From: Scenedesmus sp. ARA3
Taxonomy: Eukaryota; Chlorophyta; Chlorophyceae; Sphaeropleales; Scenedesmaceae
NCBI GenBank assembly: GCA_004335835.1
Contig: RWJK01000768.1
Coordinates: 1 to 56,113, forward strand
DNA: 56,113 nt
Reading direction: 5' to 3'
In this document: positions 11,583 through 22,966 of the stretch, one piece after another
Numbering within the stretch: the stretch's first letter is position 1
Layout: every line of letters starts with the position of its first letter
Made by a program: the position numbers and the translations under genes
The notes under the pieces: generated by a model
The model's database searches: none
What the model was told of the DNA's origin: nothing
Seen by the model: only the letters and a program-made list of their open reading frames with translations

Positions 11583-12092
11583 ATGCTACTCCTTTATCTA
11601 CCTGTATGGTGGGCTAGCGTTGCTTCACTTTCCTCGCGGCAGGTGCACCTGCTGCTTGTATGGGCGGGTTGTTCAGGGCTGTTACTCAACAATCTACTAA
11701 GGCAGTGGCATGCTCGATGGCGTTATACAAACTTATTAGTAGCAGCAGCTGCATTATATGGTTGACAAATACCTGTGGTGGTTCATTGCAGAAGTACTAG
11801 ACATAAGGTGTGAACCTACTTATCACCTTGCAGGAAAGCACAAGCAGTGCGCATACTACAGCAGATCGTTGCCATTGTGCATGATGTGCTGCCGTAGCAA
11901 GTTGTGGCCAGCTGCTGCTGCTGCTGGCAGACACGGCTGCAGGTTTGTGCTATGCAGCTTGTGGACAGACGCCCCTTGCACTGCAGATGTCACACTATTA
12001 CATACCGTCAGGTCAGAAGCGCTCTATGAAATGCATGTCACGACAAGTGGGGCGCGGCAGTTTATGACAGTTCATGCTGGCCTGAACTGCTG
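11583..12092 (+). mobile_element. Possible decayed retroelement RNase H/reverse transcriptase tail
   Basis: A frame at 11758-12093 reads WWFIAEVLDIRCEPTYHLAG then KHKQCAYYSRSL. This resembles the end of the RNase H domain in plant and algal retroelements, especially DIRS-like ones, where a '..hlpGk.N..AD.LSR' block closes the domain. The key Asp and one residue of the LSR box are altered and the upstream frame is broken. No terminal repeats or integrase are visible. The match is short and from memory of the motif, so the call is tentative. Confidence 0.33.
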
Positions 12093-12774
12093 ATGGAACC
12101 AATCGCATGGTGAGGCTCTTGCCGTGTATGCTCTTGACGGCGCTGCTGCCCTTGGCCGCTTTGGGATGCCTTGATGTGCATTGAGCCGGCCGTCAGGGCC
12201 CTAGCATGCTGTTCGCTGATGTAGGAGGCCGGGATGCAATGCAGCCCCTTGAGGTTGCCACGAGTTTCATCTGTTAACGGTGTTACAGTTCCAAAGCAGA
12301 GAAAGTATCACTGCCAGTGTAAGTATGCACCTTGCAGAAAGCCAGGCTGCAAGCTCAGCCGCTGTGAAGCTACCAACGTGCAGGTGTACACAGGGCTGCC
12401 TTGCCAGCTCAAGCACCACACAGACCAAACGGGCGAGCCATGGAGTTTACCCATGTCCAACATCTCAAATGCAGACATGGCGTGCGGCACAACACATAAT
12501 CTGACAGCAACTGCAGGGAGTACAGCCAGCAATTCACAAAGCATGGCAGCAGGCAGTTCTGCAGCAGGCTGCCCTGCTGCCAGCACCACGCCGCACACAA
12601 CCTGCCGCATCAGTTGAACTGAAGTGATGCACAAGTTGAGGTAAAGAAGAGCAAGCTGCAGATGGAACCAGACTGAGAAAATGGGGCCGCACATCGGCAG
12701 CTGCAGAGTGCACCACTGCACGACACCACTGCAAGGCCTGCAGCACATCAAATCTCCAGAGACTTTAAGCCATG
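12093..12774. other. Intergenic interval 3' of copy A
   Basis: Several overlapping frames exist on both strands (for example 12234-12617 on +), but none shows splice sites, repeats or family motifs. It likely includes the 3' untranslated region of the minus-strand gene. I see nothing further in it. Confidence 0.45.
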
Positions 12775-15700
12775 CTACGCCAAGCTTGCAGCTGCCTCCT
12801 GCATGCACTGCTGCAGCTGCTGCAGCACCTCCTCTGGGCCCAGCCCGGGCCTTGCAGCCAGCCGCACTACAGGACCGCTGCCACTGCCATCAACCCCGCT
12901 GCTGCTGCTGCTGCTGCTGCTGTCTGCCTGCTCTGCAAGGGTAAGCAGCTCGTCTCCAAACACTGCATCCTCTCCACCAGCCAGGCACACAGCAATAGCC
13001 TGCAGGCAATGCAGCGTGTGCAACAGGCAGCATGTGAACTGTACATGTCATGGTAATAGCTCGGTTGAGAGAACAGGGCAGCTGCTGTTGAAATGCAGCT
13101 GGTGCTATGGCAGAGTAAAGCAGCGTGGGGTTTATTAGGCTCTAAAACGAAACACGGCTGGTTTCACATGCTGTATGGCGTGATTGCTGCAACATGAACA
13201 AAGGAACACCGGCCTGACGTACTATGATCTGAGATTCTGCCTGCATAATCAGTCCCATGCTCGGCTAATAAATCAACCTCACCTATATGCAAAGTGATAA
13301 GCTCTGCAATCATGCTTACAAGGCAACCGCATGACATTGGATCCTCCGCATCTCAAGGTCTTCATGGCATTGAAACTCCCATGCATATTTCACAAGGCTG
13401 CTGGGAGTATTGCACATGACAGCACCCTCCTCACCTCAAGGTGTTCATTCGCAGCAGAGGCTGCCTGCAGCACTGCTGCTGCCAGCCCCGGGTGACTCAG
13501 CTGCCTGCCGCCAGCAGCAGTCAGGCCATCAAGCAGCAGCGGCACCACAGCAGCATGCCCCGCTGCCAGCCAGGCAGCAGCCGCGCCAGACAGCACAGCC
13601 TGCAGCGCCTCACTCCTGCTGCTGCTGCTGCTGAGGGGTGCTTGCAGTGGCAGCTGGTGCCGCACTGCTGCCAGGACAATGCTGGACACTGTCTTGTACT
13701 GCCCAGCAGCAGCGCACAGCTGAGCGAGCAGCCCATACGTCTGTGCATCAGGTGAAAGCCGCTGCTGCTGCTGTAGCTCGCTGGCCGTGCTGCTGAGACC
13801 TGCCGTGCTGCAGCAGCTGCTGCACAGCCGACGCCTGCCTGCTGTCCACTGCTGCTTGCAGCAGCTGCTCAAGCAGCCGCAGCGGAACCGCTGCAGAGCC
13901 TAGCAGCAGGTCTGACACAGCTGCATCTGCTGCCATAGCAGCTGTGACAGCTGTTGCTGCTTCAGGGGACAGAGGCTGGTACACTTCAAAAGCTGCTGCT
14001 GCTGCAGCAGCCTGCCACAGCCGCTGCAGATGTTTCATGAAATAGCCGCCCAAGGAGCCCTGTGCTGCTGCTGCTACTGCAGCAGGTGCTGCTGCTGTCA
14101 ATGCAGCTGACGTCACAGCAGCCACATCTGCGCTGCTCAGCTGCAGCTGCTGCGCCTGCTGGGTCACTGTCTGGAACAAGCTGACGTCTCTCATTCCTGC
14201 AGCACCGGCTGATGCAGCACACAGCAGCCCCGGCAGTGCAGCGGGTCTGGGCACATGCGGGTGCTGCTGCAGCAGCGACAGCACTCGGGCCACCATAGGC
14301 TGCAGCTGCTGCACTGGTCGATTGTCCATGCTGTAGACTGCTTGCAGAGCAGCGCAGACACCATGCAGCAGCAGCACACCAGCAGGCACGGTTGCCGCAG
14401 CTGAATCGGCAGCAAGCTGCTCCTGCTGCAGCTTCTCTGCTACCTCCAGGATAGGCAGCAGCAGCTGCTGCTGCAGCACGGCACTTGACTGATGCATCCC
14501 CTGCTGCACGACTGCTGCGGCTGATGTCAGCACTGCCTGCTGCAGCTGCTGTGCTATCCAGTCCGCATCCTGCTGGTGATTTAGCACAGTACCTGCTGCT
14601 TCCAGTGCAGGCTCAAGCAGCAGCGCAGCGCTGAAGCTGTCCAGTTTCATCTTCTGCTGCAGCTGCTGTGCTAGCCATGCCTCATCTGGCCTCCTACCGC
14701 CAAAGGCAGGCAGGCTGCTCAGCGCAGGGTCGGTGGCGGCAGACACTGCAGCCTGCCACACAGTAGTGATGGCCTCTGCTGAGCCTGCAGCAACAGCAGC
14801 AGCAGCAGCAGGCAGGCAGGCGTTCCAAAGGCTAATCCCGCTGGTGGTGTTTATCATGGCATGTGCATATTGGCACTCAAGTCGAGTCTGTATGCAACTC
14901 TGAAAGCTGCTGGCAGCCAATTCAGGCAACCCACCCGCTGCCATGCCCAAGTGGCAGACATGCATAGTCACACTAGCAAACCATCAGCTGCTGGTGTTGT
15001 AGGCAGGGCAAGCTGCCAGCAATGCCAGCTGATACATGACGCAAAATCAGCCGAAGCTTGTCATTGTTAAACACCGCACCTGATGCACGTGCCAGCTGCA
15101 GCACGTGCTCATAGTCAGCAGCATGAAGCAGGGGAACCCTGCGCAGCAGGTCCAGCAGTGCAGGCTGCAGCCCCCAGGCAACAGCCTGCCTGGCGAGCAG
15201 CTTCATGCAGGCCTGCAGCAGCGCCTGCGCCTCAGGGGGCTGCTGCTGGAATGGCTGCTGCTGCAGCACTGAGCGCTGGATGGTGCAGGCAAGCGCGGAC
15301 GACTGGGCCGAGGGGTCTGAATCTGTAAAGCCAACCAATCTGCAGTGCACATGAACAACAGAGCATACGAGTACACTGGCATGGAAGCAGGCCGTTTCAC
15401 CAAGAAAGCCTGCACTGGCAACTGACACATGTGCATGTCGCAACACATGACTTTGCACTGATTTTGCCTGCCGAGGTCCTGCAGCAAGCTTTGGTTGCGA
15501 GAGCCACATCCTTGCTACCAGGCCATGTGCGTGCTCACATGGCTTGGCATATACAGCCACCAAGCTTCACGAGCTCCGTAAGCTAGCTGACCCGACTTGA
15601 GCACGTAAGCAAAGTGTGTTCATAACAATACACAGACGCAGAAGAAGAGCAAAGGCGGGCACAGTTCAGCTCGGGTTTGCATTGCAAATGGTGAGACTTA

Positions 15701-16583
15701 CGCGCATGCATGACAGATGTCCAGCAGCTGCCATGCCTCATCATCCGGCTGCTGCAGCCGCTGAGCAGCCAGCCTCAAGTGTGCAGTGCCAATTAAAATT
15801 CTCAGTGAGGCCAAAGCGCACGCCTTCTGACTTGGCGGACTTGCTGCTGCTGCCACCAACCAGACGGAGCTTCGCAGCTGCAGGGGGCCCAGTGGGACGA
15901 GCACTAAAATCTCAGTGTGGTCGATTGCTGCTGCTGCCGTGCTGCTGAGGCTCCAGCCCAAGCTGCAGATGCGCTGCGCCAGCAGCTCTCCTGGCACTGA
16001 CCGTGATGACATGTAGTCGCCAACAGCCCTGCAGAGTGAGGAAAGAGCTGTAGTTACCGGTTTGAGGATAATGCAAGTCCCATGAAAACATTTGACATTC
16101 ACACGGCTTGCATCTAAAGCTGATTATGTTCACTGTGTGTGCTGGGTGGATCTGAGTCAGGCTTGGCCGGTTGCGAGCATGCTGCCCAATACATGTGGAT
16201 GACCTGTAGCTGAAGCTAGGCAGGGGCAGCTTCTCACCATAGGTACTGCTGCGGCACGGCATTCTCCCCCATCAGCAGCCGTGCTGCAGCAGGGCTGCTT
16301 GCAGACCGCAACACATGCAACTGCGCGAGGGCTACTGGCAGCCAGGGAGTTGTGCCCCCTACTGGCAGCATGTTGGTGCTTGAGGTGATCCTCAACTCGC
16401 TTAGCTGTCCCCACCACATTTGCAATGCATCTGCCAACGCTGGATCAACAGGCTGCAGCTGCTGCCCACTGCCTGCTGGTACGCCGGCACTGGCAAACAG
16501 CTTCTGCAGCTGCTGTGCGGTGCCATCCCTGCTTGTAGCACACATCAGTATTTCGTCAAGCTGCTGCTGCATGCCGGCCAAGG

Positions 16584-16643
<60 letters not shown>

Positions 16644-19600
16644 TACCGCTGCTGTTGTCAGCTGCACAGGCGCTGCGGGCTCTGGCATCGATGGTAGGTG
16701 GGAAGCTGCTGCTGCTGTTGGCGGCTTTCTGGTGTGCTGCTAAGTAAGCGGTTGCCTTGACGTCACCGCGTGTTGCAATCATCTGCCGGAAATCGTTGCA
16801 CATCAGCAGCGGTGTAGTGCTAATGAGGTCCATGGACTTGGATCGCACCGGAAATGAAGGCGCCAGGGCATCAGCGAAGCGCAGCACCAGTCTGCAGGAG
16901 AAGCAGTCGCAGTGAGTGCGGTGAGACGCACATGACTTGGATGGCAGCAATGGACCTTTGCTGACCTTGGCAGACCTGGCAAGACAGGCAGGACGCTTGG
17001 CATGCTCATGGGTGCGCAAGACTGCTGCACCAGTACACCATCCTGCAGCTGATGCATGCCATGCCCACCTTGCCACGAAGATGCTGTGCTTCTCCTTCAT
17101 GAGCTGCTGCGCTGCTGCCACTGCTGCCGGGCCCGGCTTGCCGCCTGCCTCCTGCAGGGCCAGGCCCACAATGTCCAGCCAGTAGAAGCTGAAGGACCAG
17201 CAGTTGAAGGTGTCATCAACCAGCTGCAGCAAGGACAGTATGGTTGCAGGAACACCTCGTGCGCATCAGATACAGCAGAGCTCCAATGGAATATTTACTA
17301 CAGAGTGATTACAGAGTGACTAGTACGACGTAGGAAAAATTGTGAAGAAAGCTCTGTTGCAAGAAGCAATCCTGTCAAGAATATATGTCTACTGTTGCTC
17401 AACCAATGCTACAGCTGCCACAACACACCAGCTGTTGCGCAGGACAGCAGCCTACATGCAACAACAGATCATTGCATTTGCCCGACGGCAGCTCGCTTCT
17501 GGTGGAAAGCACCTGAAGAATCTGAGACTGTAGCATGCAGAGATAGATGCGCAGCATCAGCACTCCATTCCTCTGGAAGGCGTCACAGGTCAGCATGCGC
17601 TTCGTGAATGCCTCATCCCCCTGCTGAAGTGGCATTGCACGCGCAGCCTCCAGCAACCTGCACCAGTTTGCAGCAGCACATGCTCAGGTTCGCAAGTGCA
17701 TGCGTCAACAAGCATGCGTGAGACCATATACAAGGCAACAAGGCGAGGCCGCCTGCCGAGTAAGGCATGTTGAAAAGCACAGCGACGAAGGATGATACAG
17801 GATTACACAGGACTATCTGTACAACAATCACTGCTGCACGGTGCAATCCACTGGCGAATGCTTACACTGCTAATGCTGCTAGCCCTGGCAGTTGCCCATA
17901 CGTGACCGCGGCCTCCGTTTCCTGCCTGAACTCTTTTAACTGCTTTGAGGACAATATGGGATTGGACTGGCTGGCTAGCTGCAGCATCACCATCTCCGCT
18001 GCTGCATCTGCGCGGCTGTCGGTGCCCGGCATTTGCTCCCTGAGCGGCTTCAGAGCCTGCAAGCAGAGCACGTGTCAGTGTTGCGCTTGCTGAGATGGCT
18101 TCTGCGCGTGCCTTTGCACAATAGGTGGACAGTCAGAGACACAGGTGAATCAGACAATGAGAAAGAGAGAACAGATGTATTTGCAATTGGAAATGTTAAA
18201 CTGGCAAACAGTCCTGCTTCCACACAAAGCCATTGCCAGTTGCAAAAGTAGGGCCACAGGCTCACCCACTAAGGAGCCAGACAAGGCTCATGGGGTCATT
18301 GCAGTGAAGGCTCAACCTGGTGCTAGCCTTGACGAAGTGCACCTGGCAACCTTGAGGCTGAGGTTCTCAGCACTTTCCGCTTATACACATACAGGATTGG
18401 CACAGCTACACTCAGAAACAACCATGCATTGCGTAGCGTCACCCAGGCAGATGCAGCCACAGCAGCACAGCCGACTGAGCATGATTGCTTCAGCATTGAG
18501 GAGTGTCTGCATGCGAGGCTGTCTTCTAGTGTTTGCTGTTCTCACCGCAATCACAGGTGCCCAATCCCCCAGAGGCCGGCTGCCCTGCAGCTGCTCCATC
18601 GCTGTGATGTGCATGATGCTGGCGACTGTCTGGTGGGCTGAGAAGCGCAGCAGCGACGCAGGCATCATGCCGGGTGATGCTTGATGACCATACGTCTTTT
18701 CAGGGTTGCTGTGCACAGCAGACTCAAACATGAAGGTGGCAGATGACATAGCTGCGACTGTTGCAATGTCACTGGGGTCTTGCAGTGTGGACAGCGCAGT
18801 ATCCACAACTTCCACAAACTGTGCTAATCTGGCAAACCTGCAGGACAGCAGACGCGGATCAGCAGGGCAGCTGCTACAGCAGCAGGCTCGCCATAACACA
18901 CATTGATGCTTTGGTGTATGGACACTGCAGCACAACGTGCACTTGTGTCGCACTTTGCAAGGGATACGCACATAAGGATTTCACAGTCAGGCCAGGACAG
19001 GGGGTGCATAGTGTTGCTGTCGCTGCTTTCCTTTGCATAGCTGTGTCGGGCACGTGCACATGCACAACCAACCATTCTTTACCTGTTGCCCGTGAAATCC
19101 AGCATACATTCTGTCCTGACGCATGTAGGCGGCTGAGAATAAGACTGGGTAGCCTGCAGCAGCAGCTCCTGCACTATCGGTGCTGCTGCGGCATCCGCTG
19201 CACTTGACATCCCTTTCCATACCATGGAGGCCGCCTCTTTCAGCGGCCCACCCAGGTTTAGAGATTCGCCAAAGACATCTCCACTGACGGTATCCCAACC
19301 GACCAACATGACGCGGCCCATGTCAGGCATAACAAAGGCTGACCAAGCTGCATGGTTGCACATCTGCGTTGACCTGCACAGCTCAAAGGCCAGCTGCGCC
19401 AGCGGCTGGTTTGCTGCTGCAGCTGGCAGCTGCTGCACTTGCTGCTGCAGCCGCTTCAGCTCGGCCATGCTGACACTATCACCCGGCTGCTTTGCAGGCT
19501 GCTGCTTCAGCACCTCGCACAGCAATGCGTAAGCCAGCCCTGCTGTTGTTGTGGCCAATCTGGCATGGCGTTGCACATGCGGCAAGATAGCTTTATGGTA

Positions 19601-19852
19601 AAGGCGCTGCAGCGAGCTGTACGTCTGCAGGATGCTGCTCAGCAACTGGTTGTGCTGTGCCTCTTGTGCGAGAGGGCCGCTGCTGATCAGCGCCTGCTGT
19701 GCTGCTTCTGCCTCCTGCATGGCTTTTTCCAAAGATGACAACAGCTTAGGATCTGCTACCAGCTCATAGACTGCCTCGTCAACATCGTCTGCAGCTTCTG
19801 CAGCTGCTGAGACCTTCGAAGCTGCAGGTACCACTGCCGCACCATAGCGGGC

Positions 19853-19909
<57 letters not shown>

Positions 19910-20104
19910 AATGCTGGCACTATTGGAGGAGCTCATGCTGCTAGGGTGGTTCCAGGCGCGTGAAGCAGCAGCACTGTGCCTGCATGACCTTCTGGCGCTG
20001 CATCCCGCTAGTGAGGGCGAGCATAGCTGCCTACTGCCGCGCTGCAGCACACTGTGCTGCCTGTACAACCCGACAGAGTGCATGGCACCGGAGCTCAGCA
20101 GCAC
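12775..20104 (-). CDS. Copy A: large helical-repeat protein of unknown function, frame-broken near 13800
   Basis: Exons, minus strand: 20083 (or 20104)-19083, 18837-18546, 18056-17866, 17657-17513, 17223-17069, 16891-16238, 16028-15702, 15339-15080, 14784-13435 and 12999-12775. Phases agree at every junction. Within the large exon the frame shifts by one base between about 13870 and 13770: the first frame stops at 13748 while the next frame continues with SPDAQTYGLLAQLCAAAGQY, a PPR-like helical hairpin. The N-terminus is Arg/Ser-rich, compatible with an organelle transit peptide. Poly-Ser runs lie in exons 1 and 6; the rest is Ala/Gln/Leu-rich alpha-helix. The inverted paralogue at 49740 shares exons 3-9. 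No enzyme motif is seen; an organelle RNA-binding role is only a guess. It may be a pseudogene, or the break may be a sequencing error. Confidence 0.68.
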
Positions 20105-20190
20105 TAGCCTAAAGCACAGTTAGCTAATATATATGATTTAGAAACAGGCGTGTGTCTGCTTGATCGTGTCCTGCAAAACGCGCGGGAGCT

Positions 20191-20219
20191 GTATCCGTGC
20201 TGAGGTGCGCTATCCGTGC
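20191..20219 (-). promoter_or_regulatory. Direct-repeat promoter element of copy A
   Basis: On the minus strand the motif is GCACGGATA, 10 bases, GCACGGATA, about 110 bp upstream of the shared start codon. The same arrangement with the same 10-base spacing lies upstream of copy B at 49600-49627. A second conserved block, CGCG(T) then TGCAGGACA, follows in both. Conservation of motif and spacing suggests a shared transcription-factor site. Confidence 0.6.
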
Positions 20220-20703
20220 TGGCCGTGGGTGGCACGGACCGAGCTTTCAGAGGCGTGCCAACAACTGCAGAAAGTTGAGGATAGCTTATACTTCCTACTG
20301 AAACCGAACGACTGCATTAGCGAGATCTAGGGTTTTCAGCAACATGTGCGTGGTCAATCTGTGGCGGTTCACCCCCAGACTGGGGACCCCACTGGGGCTT
20401 GCCTATGTGCTGCTTGTTCTGTAACCACCATAGCATTCATGCGAGAGACACAGCAGCCTACATGGGCCACCTGCCAATGCCTCTGTCCAGCATAGCGCCG
20501 GCGATGGAAGCACCAACACGTTCTGCTGCCTGCTTACAACACTTGGGCTCTATGTCAGCACAAATTCAGCATGATCGGTGTATGCAGTGCCTGGTGCTTT
20601 ACGCTTTGCCTCAACAATCATCTCACAACAACGGCGTCAAGCCACCCTCAGTGACCATCAACACCTGCTGACGAGCACATCCGAAACACCACGTTTGCGG
20701 TCA

Positions 20704-20724
20704 TTATGTGGCTGCATTGCCTTC

Positions 20725-20771
<47 letters not shown>

Positions 20772-22468
20772 TGACCACCAGCATGACGTGTGCCCCGTCA
20801 GCCAGCTGCTGCTGCAGGTGCCTGCGCAGCCGGCCTGCCCCGCCATCCGCCACATCAGCCTCCTCAGTGATAAAGCTGCAGGGGGCTGGCAGGCGGCTGT
20901 CTAGGTTCCACCTGCAGCCAGGAGCAGCAAGAGCAGCGGCAGCAGCAGCAGCAGCAGCAGCGTCGGCAAATGGGCCAGCTTAAACAAGGGACCCACATGC
21001 CCTGTAGCTGTCGTCACCAGCTAGCAGACATGCACGCAGCCAGTGCCTGTATCCCGTCACCGTGCTTGACTGTTTCACTTACTGGTGTAACGCTCTGTGC
21101 AACCTTTCAACCCTGACACAGACTTCAACTACATGAAGACAGCGTGTGGGAGAGCTGTTTGTTGTCTGCAGCAGGCTGCCATCCACCTCACCAGCTGCTG
21201 TGCAGCCACTTGGTGGCCAGCCAGTGCCGCCCTCGCGTGAGTGACGCCCACCACCCGTCCCCAGCAACGTTCAGCACGATGCCAACCAGCTGCTGCTGCT
21301 GCTGCTGCTGTCTGCTACTATGTTGGTTGTTGCTGCTGCATGGCAGCTCTGCAGCACTGCTGTCAGTTGCACCACTGGGCTGTGCTGACTGCTGCTGCAC
21401 CGCTTGACGCTGCTGCAGCTGACATGCTTCCTGCTGCAGCTGCTGATGCGGTCGCTGCCCTTGGACAGGTTGGTGTCCAGCCTGTTGCTGTACAGGTGGC
21501 TGCTGCTGTTGCTGCTGCTGCTCTGCCTGGTCGTGTTGTGGCTCCTGTTGCGCTTCTAGTGCTACCTCCTGCTGTCCTTCTACTTGCTGTTGCTGCTGCT
21601 GCTGCGAAGGTGCTTGCTCCTGTGCTTGCGCATCGCACTGCGGTGCTTGCTGCTGCTCCAGCTGCTGTGCGCACGGCTGCTCCAAGGGCAAGTTGAGTAG
21701 CTGCGTGTCCCTGGCATCATGCCACTTCAGCTCCTGCACACCAGAGCAGTATACACCTGAATCACTCAGTCTTAGACAGCTGGAGTCAACAGCGGCTCCA
21801 GCAGTGCAGGGCGTCCAAACACAATAATGCGTGCGAAGTGAAACTGGTGTGGCAGCAACATGGCAGCTTAACCAGGGCCAGCTGCTGCTGCAAGGGTTGG
21901 GTCAGCTGATGTCTTGATGAATTTCTTCAAACATGTTGTGGGTCCCTGCAGCAAACAACGTGCTCACCAGACCTAGCGACTCGAGAGCAACAGCTAGCAC
22001 ATTCACATCATAGTTCCCAAGGAACAGCGTCCTGCAAAGCAAAACAGAAGCAGCGTGAGTAATATACACATGAACATCTTGCACCGACCCCAGGCCATGA
22101 TTTTATACGCATATTTGCTTGGACTGGCGACATGCTGTCTAAGCTGCAGCTAGCGCTGCAGCTGCTTGTATGCTGCTACCAAACACCACCGCTGACAGCC
22201 ATTGCAACCCCAAGAGCAGCAGTAAACATGACCACATTGCTTCACATATGGCTTTCGAGGCTCACCTTCGTGCTTGTATGCTGTCCGCAAGTTTGTTGAG
22301 GCTAGCAATGCTGAACGCTTCTCGCTGCACCAGGTTGTTGATTGCATGCTTCAGGCAGTGCTGCCGGTGCTGCCTTTCCTGCAAGAAAGAATGAGACATA
22401 CAATCTTTAACTCTTCCCTATGCCAACCCAACATTTGCTGTGCAGCAGAAAGCACTTGCATGGTACAT
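20704..22468 (-). CDS. Josephin-type deubiquitinase (ataxin-3-like) with Gln-rich insert and C-terminal polyQ
   Basis: Five exons fit in phase: 22468-22460, 22378-22266, 22031-21968, 21733-21192 and 20911-20704; 311 aa. The N-terminus MYHERQ plus CLKHAINNLVQ matches Josephin, with catalytic Cys11. GNYDVNVLAVALESLG is the strongly conserved central Josephin block. Catalytic His232 lies in RHWLATK and the third triad residue is Asn245 in WWNLDSRL; the domain ends VMLVV. Two unusual features stand out: a Gln-rich insertion of about 125 residues between the central block and the His motif, and a run of 14 Gln (residues 291-304) right after the domain, followed by HEGNAAT and stop. Josephins cleave ubiquitin chains as cysteine proteases. 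No UIM motif is visible. Intron 1 uses a GC donor. The gene is divergent from the DCAF11-like gene. Confidence 0.88.
22379..22459 (-). other. GC-AG intron in the Josephin gene
   Basis: The intron starts GCAAGT, the usual context of GC donors, and ends ttcttgcag; length 81 bp. It joins ATG-TAC-CAT to GAA-AGG-CAG, rebuilding the family's normal start (YHE.Q) in phase 0. No GT donor nearby gives this N-terminus. Confidence 0.7.
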
Positions 22469-22487
22469 CAGTAGCTATCTCCACATG

Positions 22488-22521
<34 letters not shown>

Positions 22522-22966
22522 AAACAGTGGCAGTGCCAGTGAGGTGGTAGCAGTGCAGAACATGTTCAAATTGTTCACGATGGATGTTTTGTTGCTTTAC
22601 ATTCATGGCTGTCTCCAAGCTTTGTAGGCTTGTCACTAGGGCTCTGGTCCGTGGCTGTGTTGACAAGTATGGGTGCGATCTTCTGCCGACAATCACGCGT
22701 TATCCGTGTCATGTAGCTGAAACTGGTCTTGTGTGCACCGCGCAGCCCGTCCAGTCCTGGATTTGCTCTGGACTTTTTTTGCTATTGTGTCTCGGGTCCT
22801 CTTCATTTTCCCATTTTCACTGCATCGGTATTTTCTGCGTGCGTGTTGTCGATTGCTCCCGCGGCCTTCCATGCCCGGCCATGCCAGGCTGTGCAAGCAG
22901 TGACTTCGCAACCTCTCACTTGGGCATCGCCTAATCGTCGCCACTACGGGGCTCATTTGCAGCAGT
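22469..22966. promoter_or_regulatory. Divergent promoter between Josephin and DCAF11-like genes
   Basis: About 500 bp separates the two start codons on opposite strands. It contains a CTG/CTGTTG array (22488-22520) and otherwise lower repeat content. I see no clear TATA box. It should drive both genes or hold two back-to-back promoters. Confidence 0.55.

Noticed and set aside
12234..12617. 127-codon plus-strand frame with several Cys pairs, considered as a zinc-finger protein
   Set aside because: Cys spacing fits no known finger, and the frame has no splice or start support.
21241..21696. Plus-strand Ala/Val-rich frame of 151 codons
   Set aside because: Antisense of the Gln-rich insert in the Josephin gene; it lacks any motif, while the minus strand carries the catalytic blocks.
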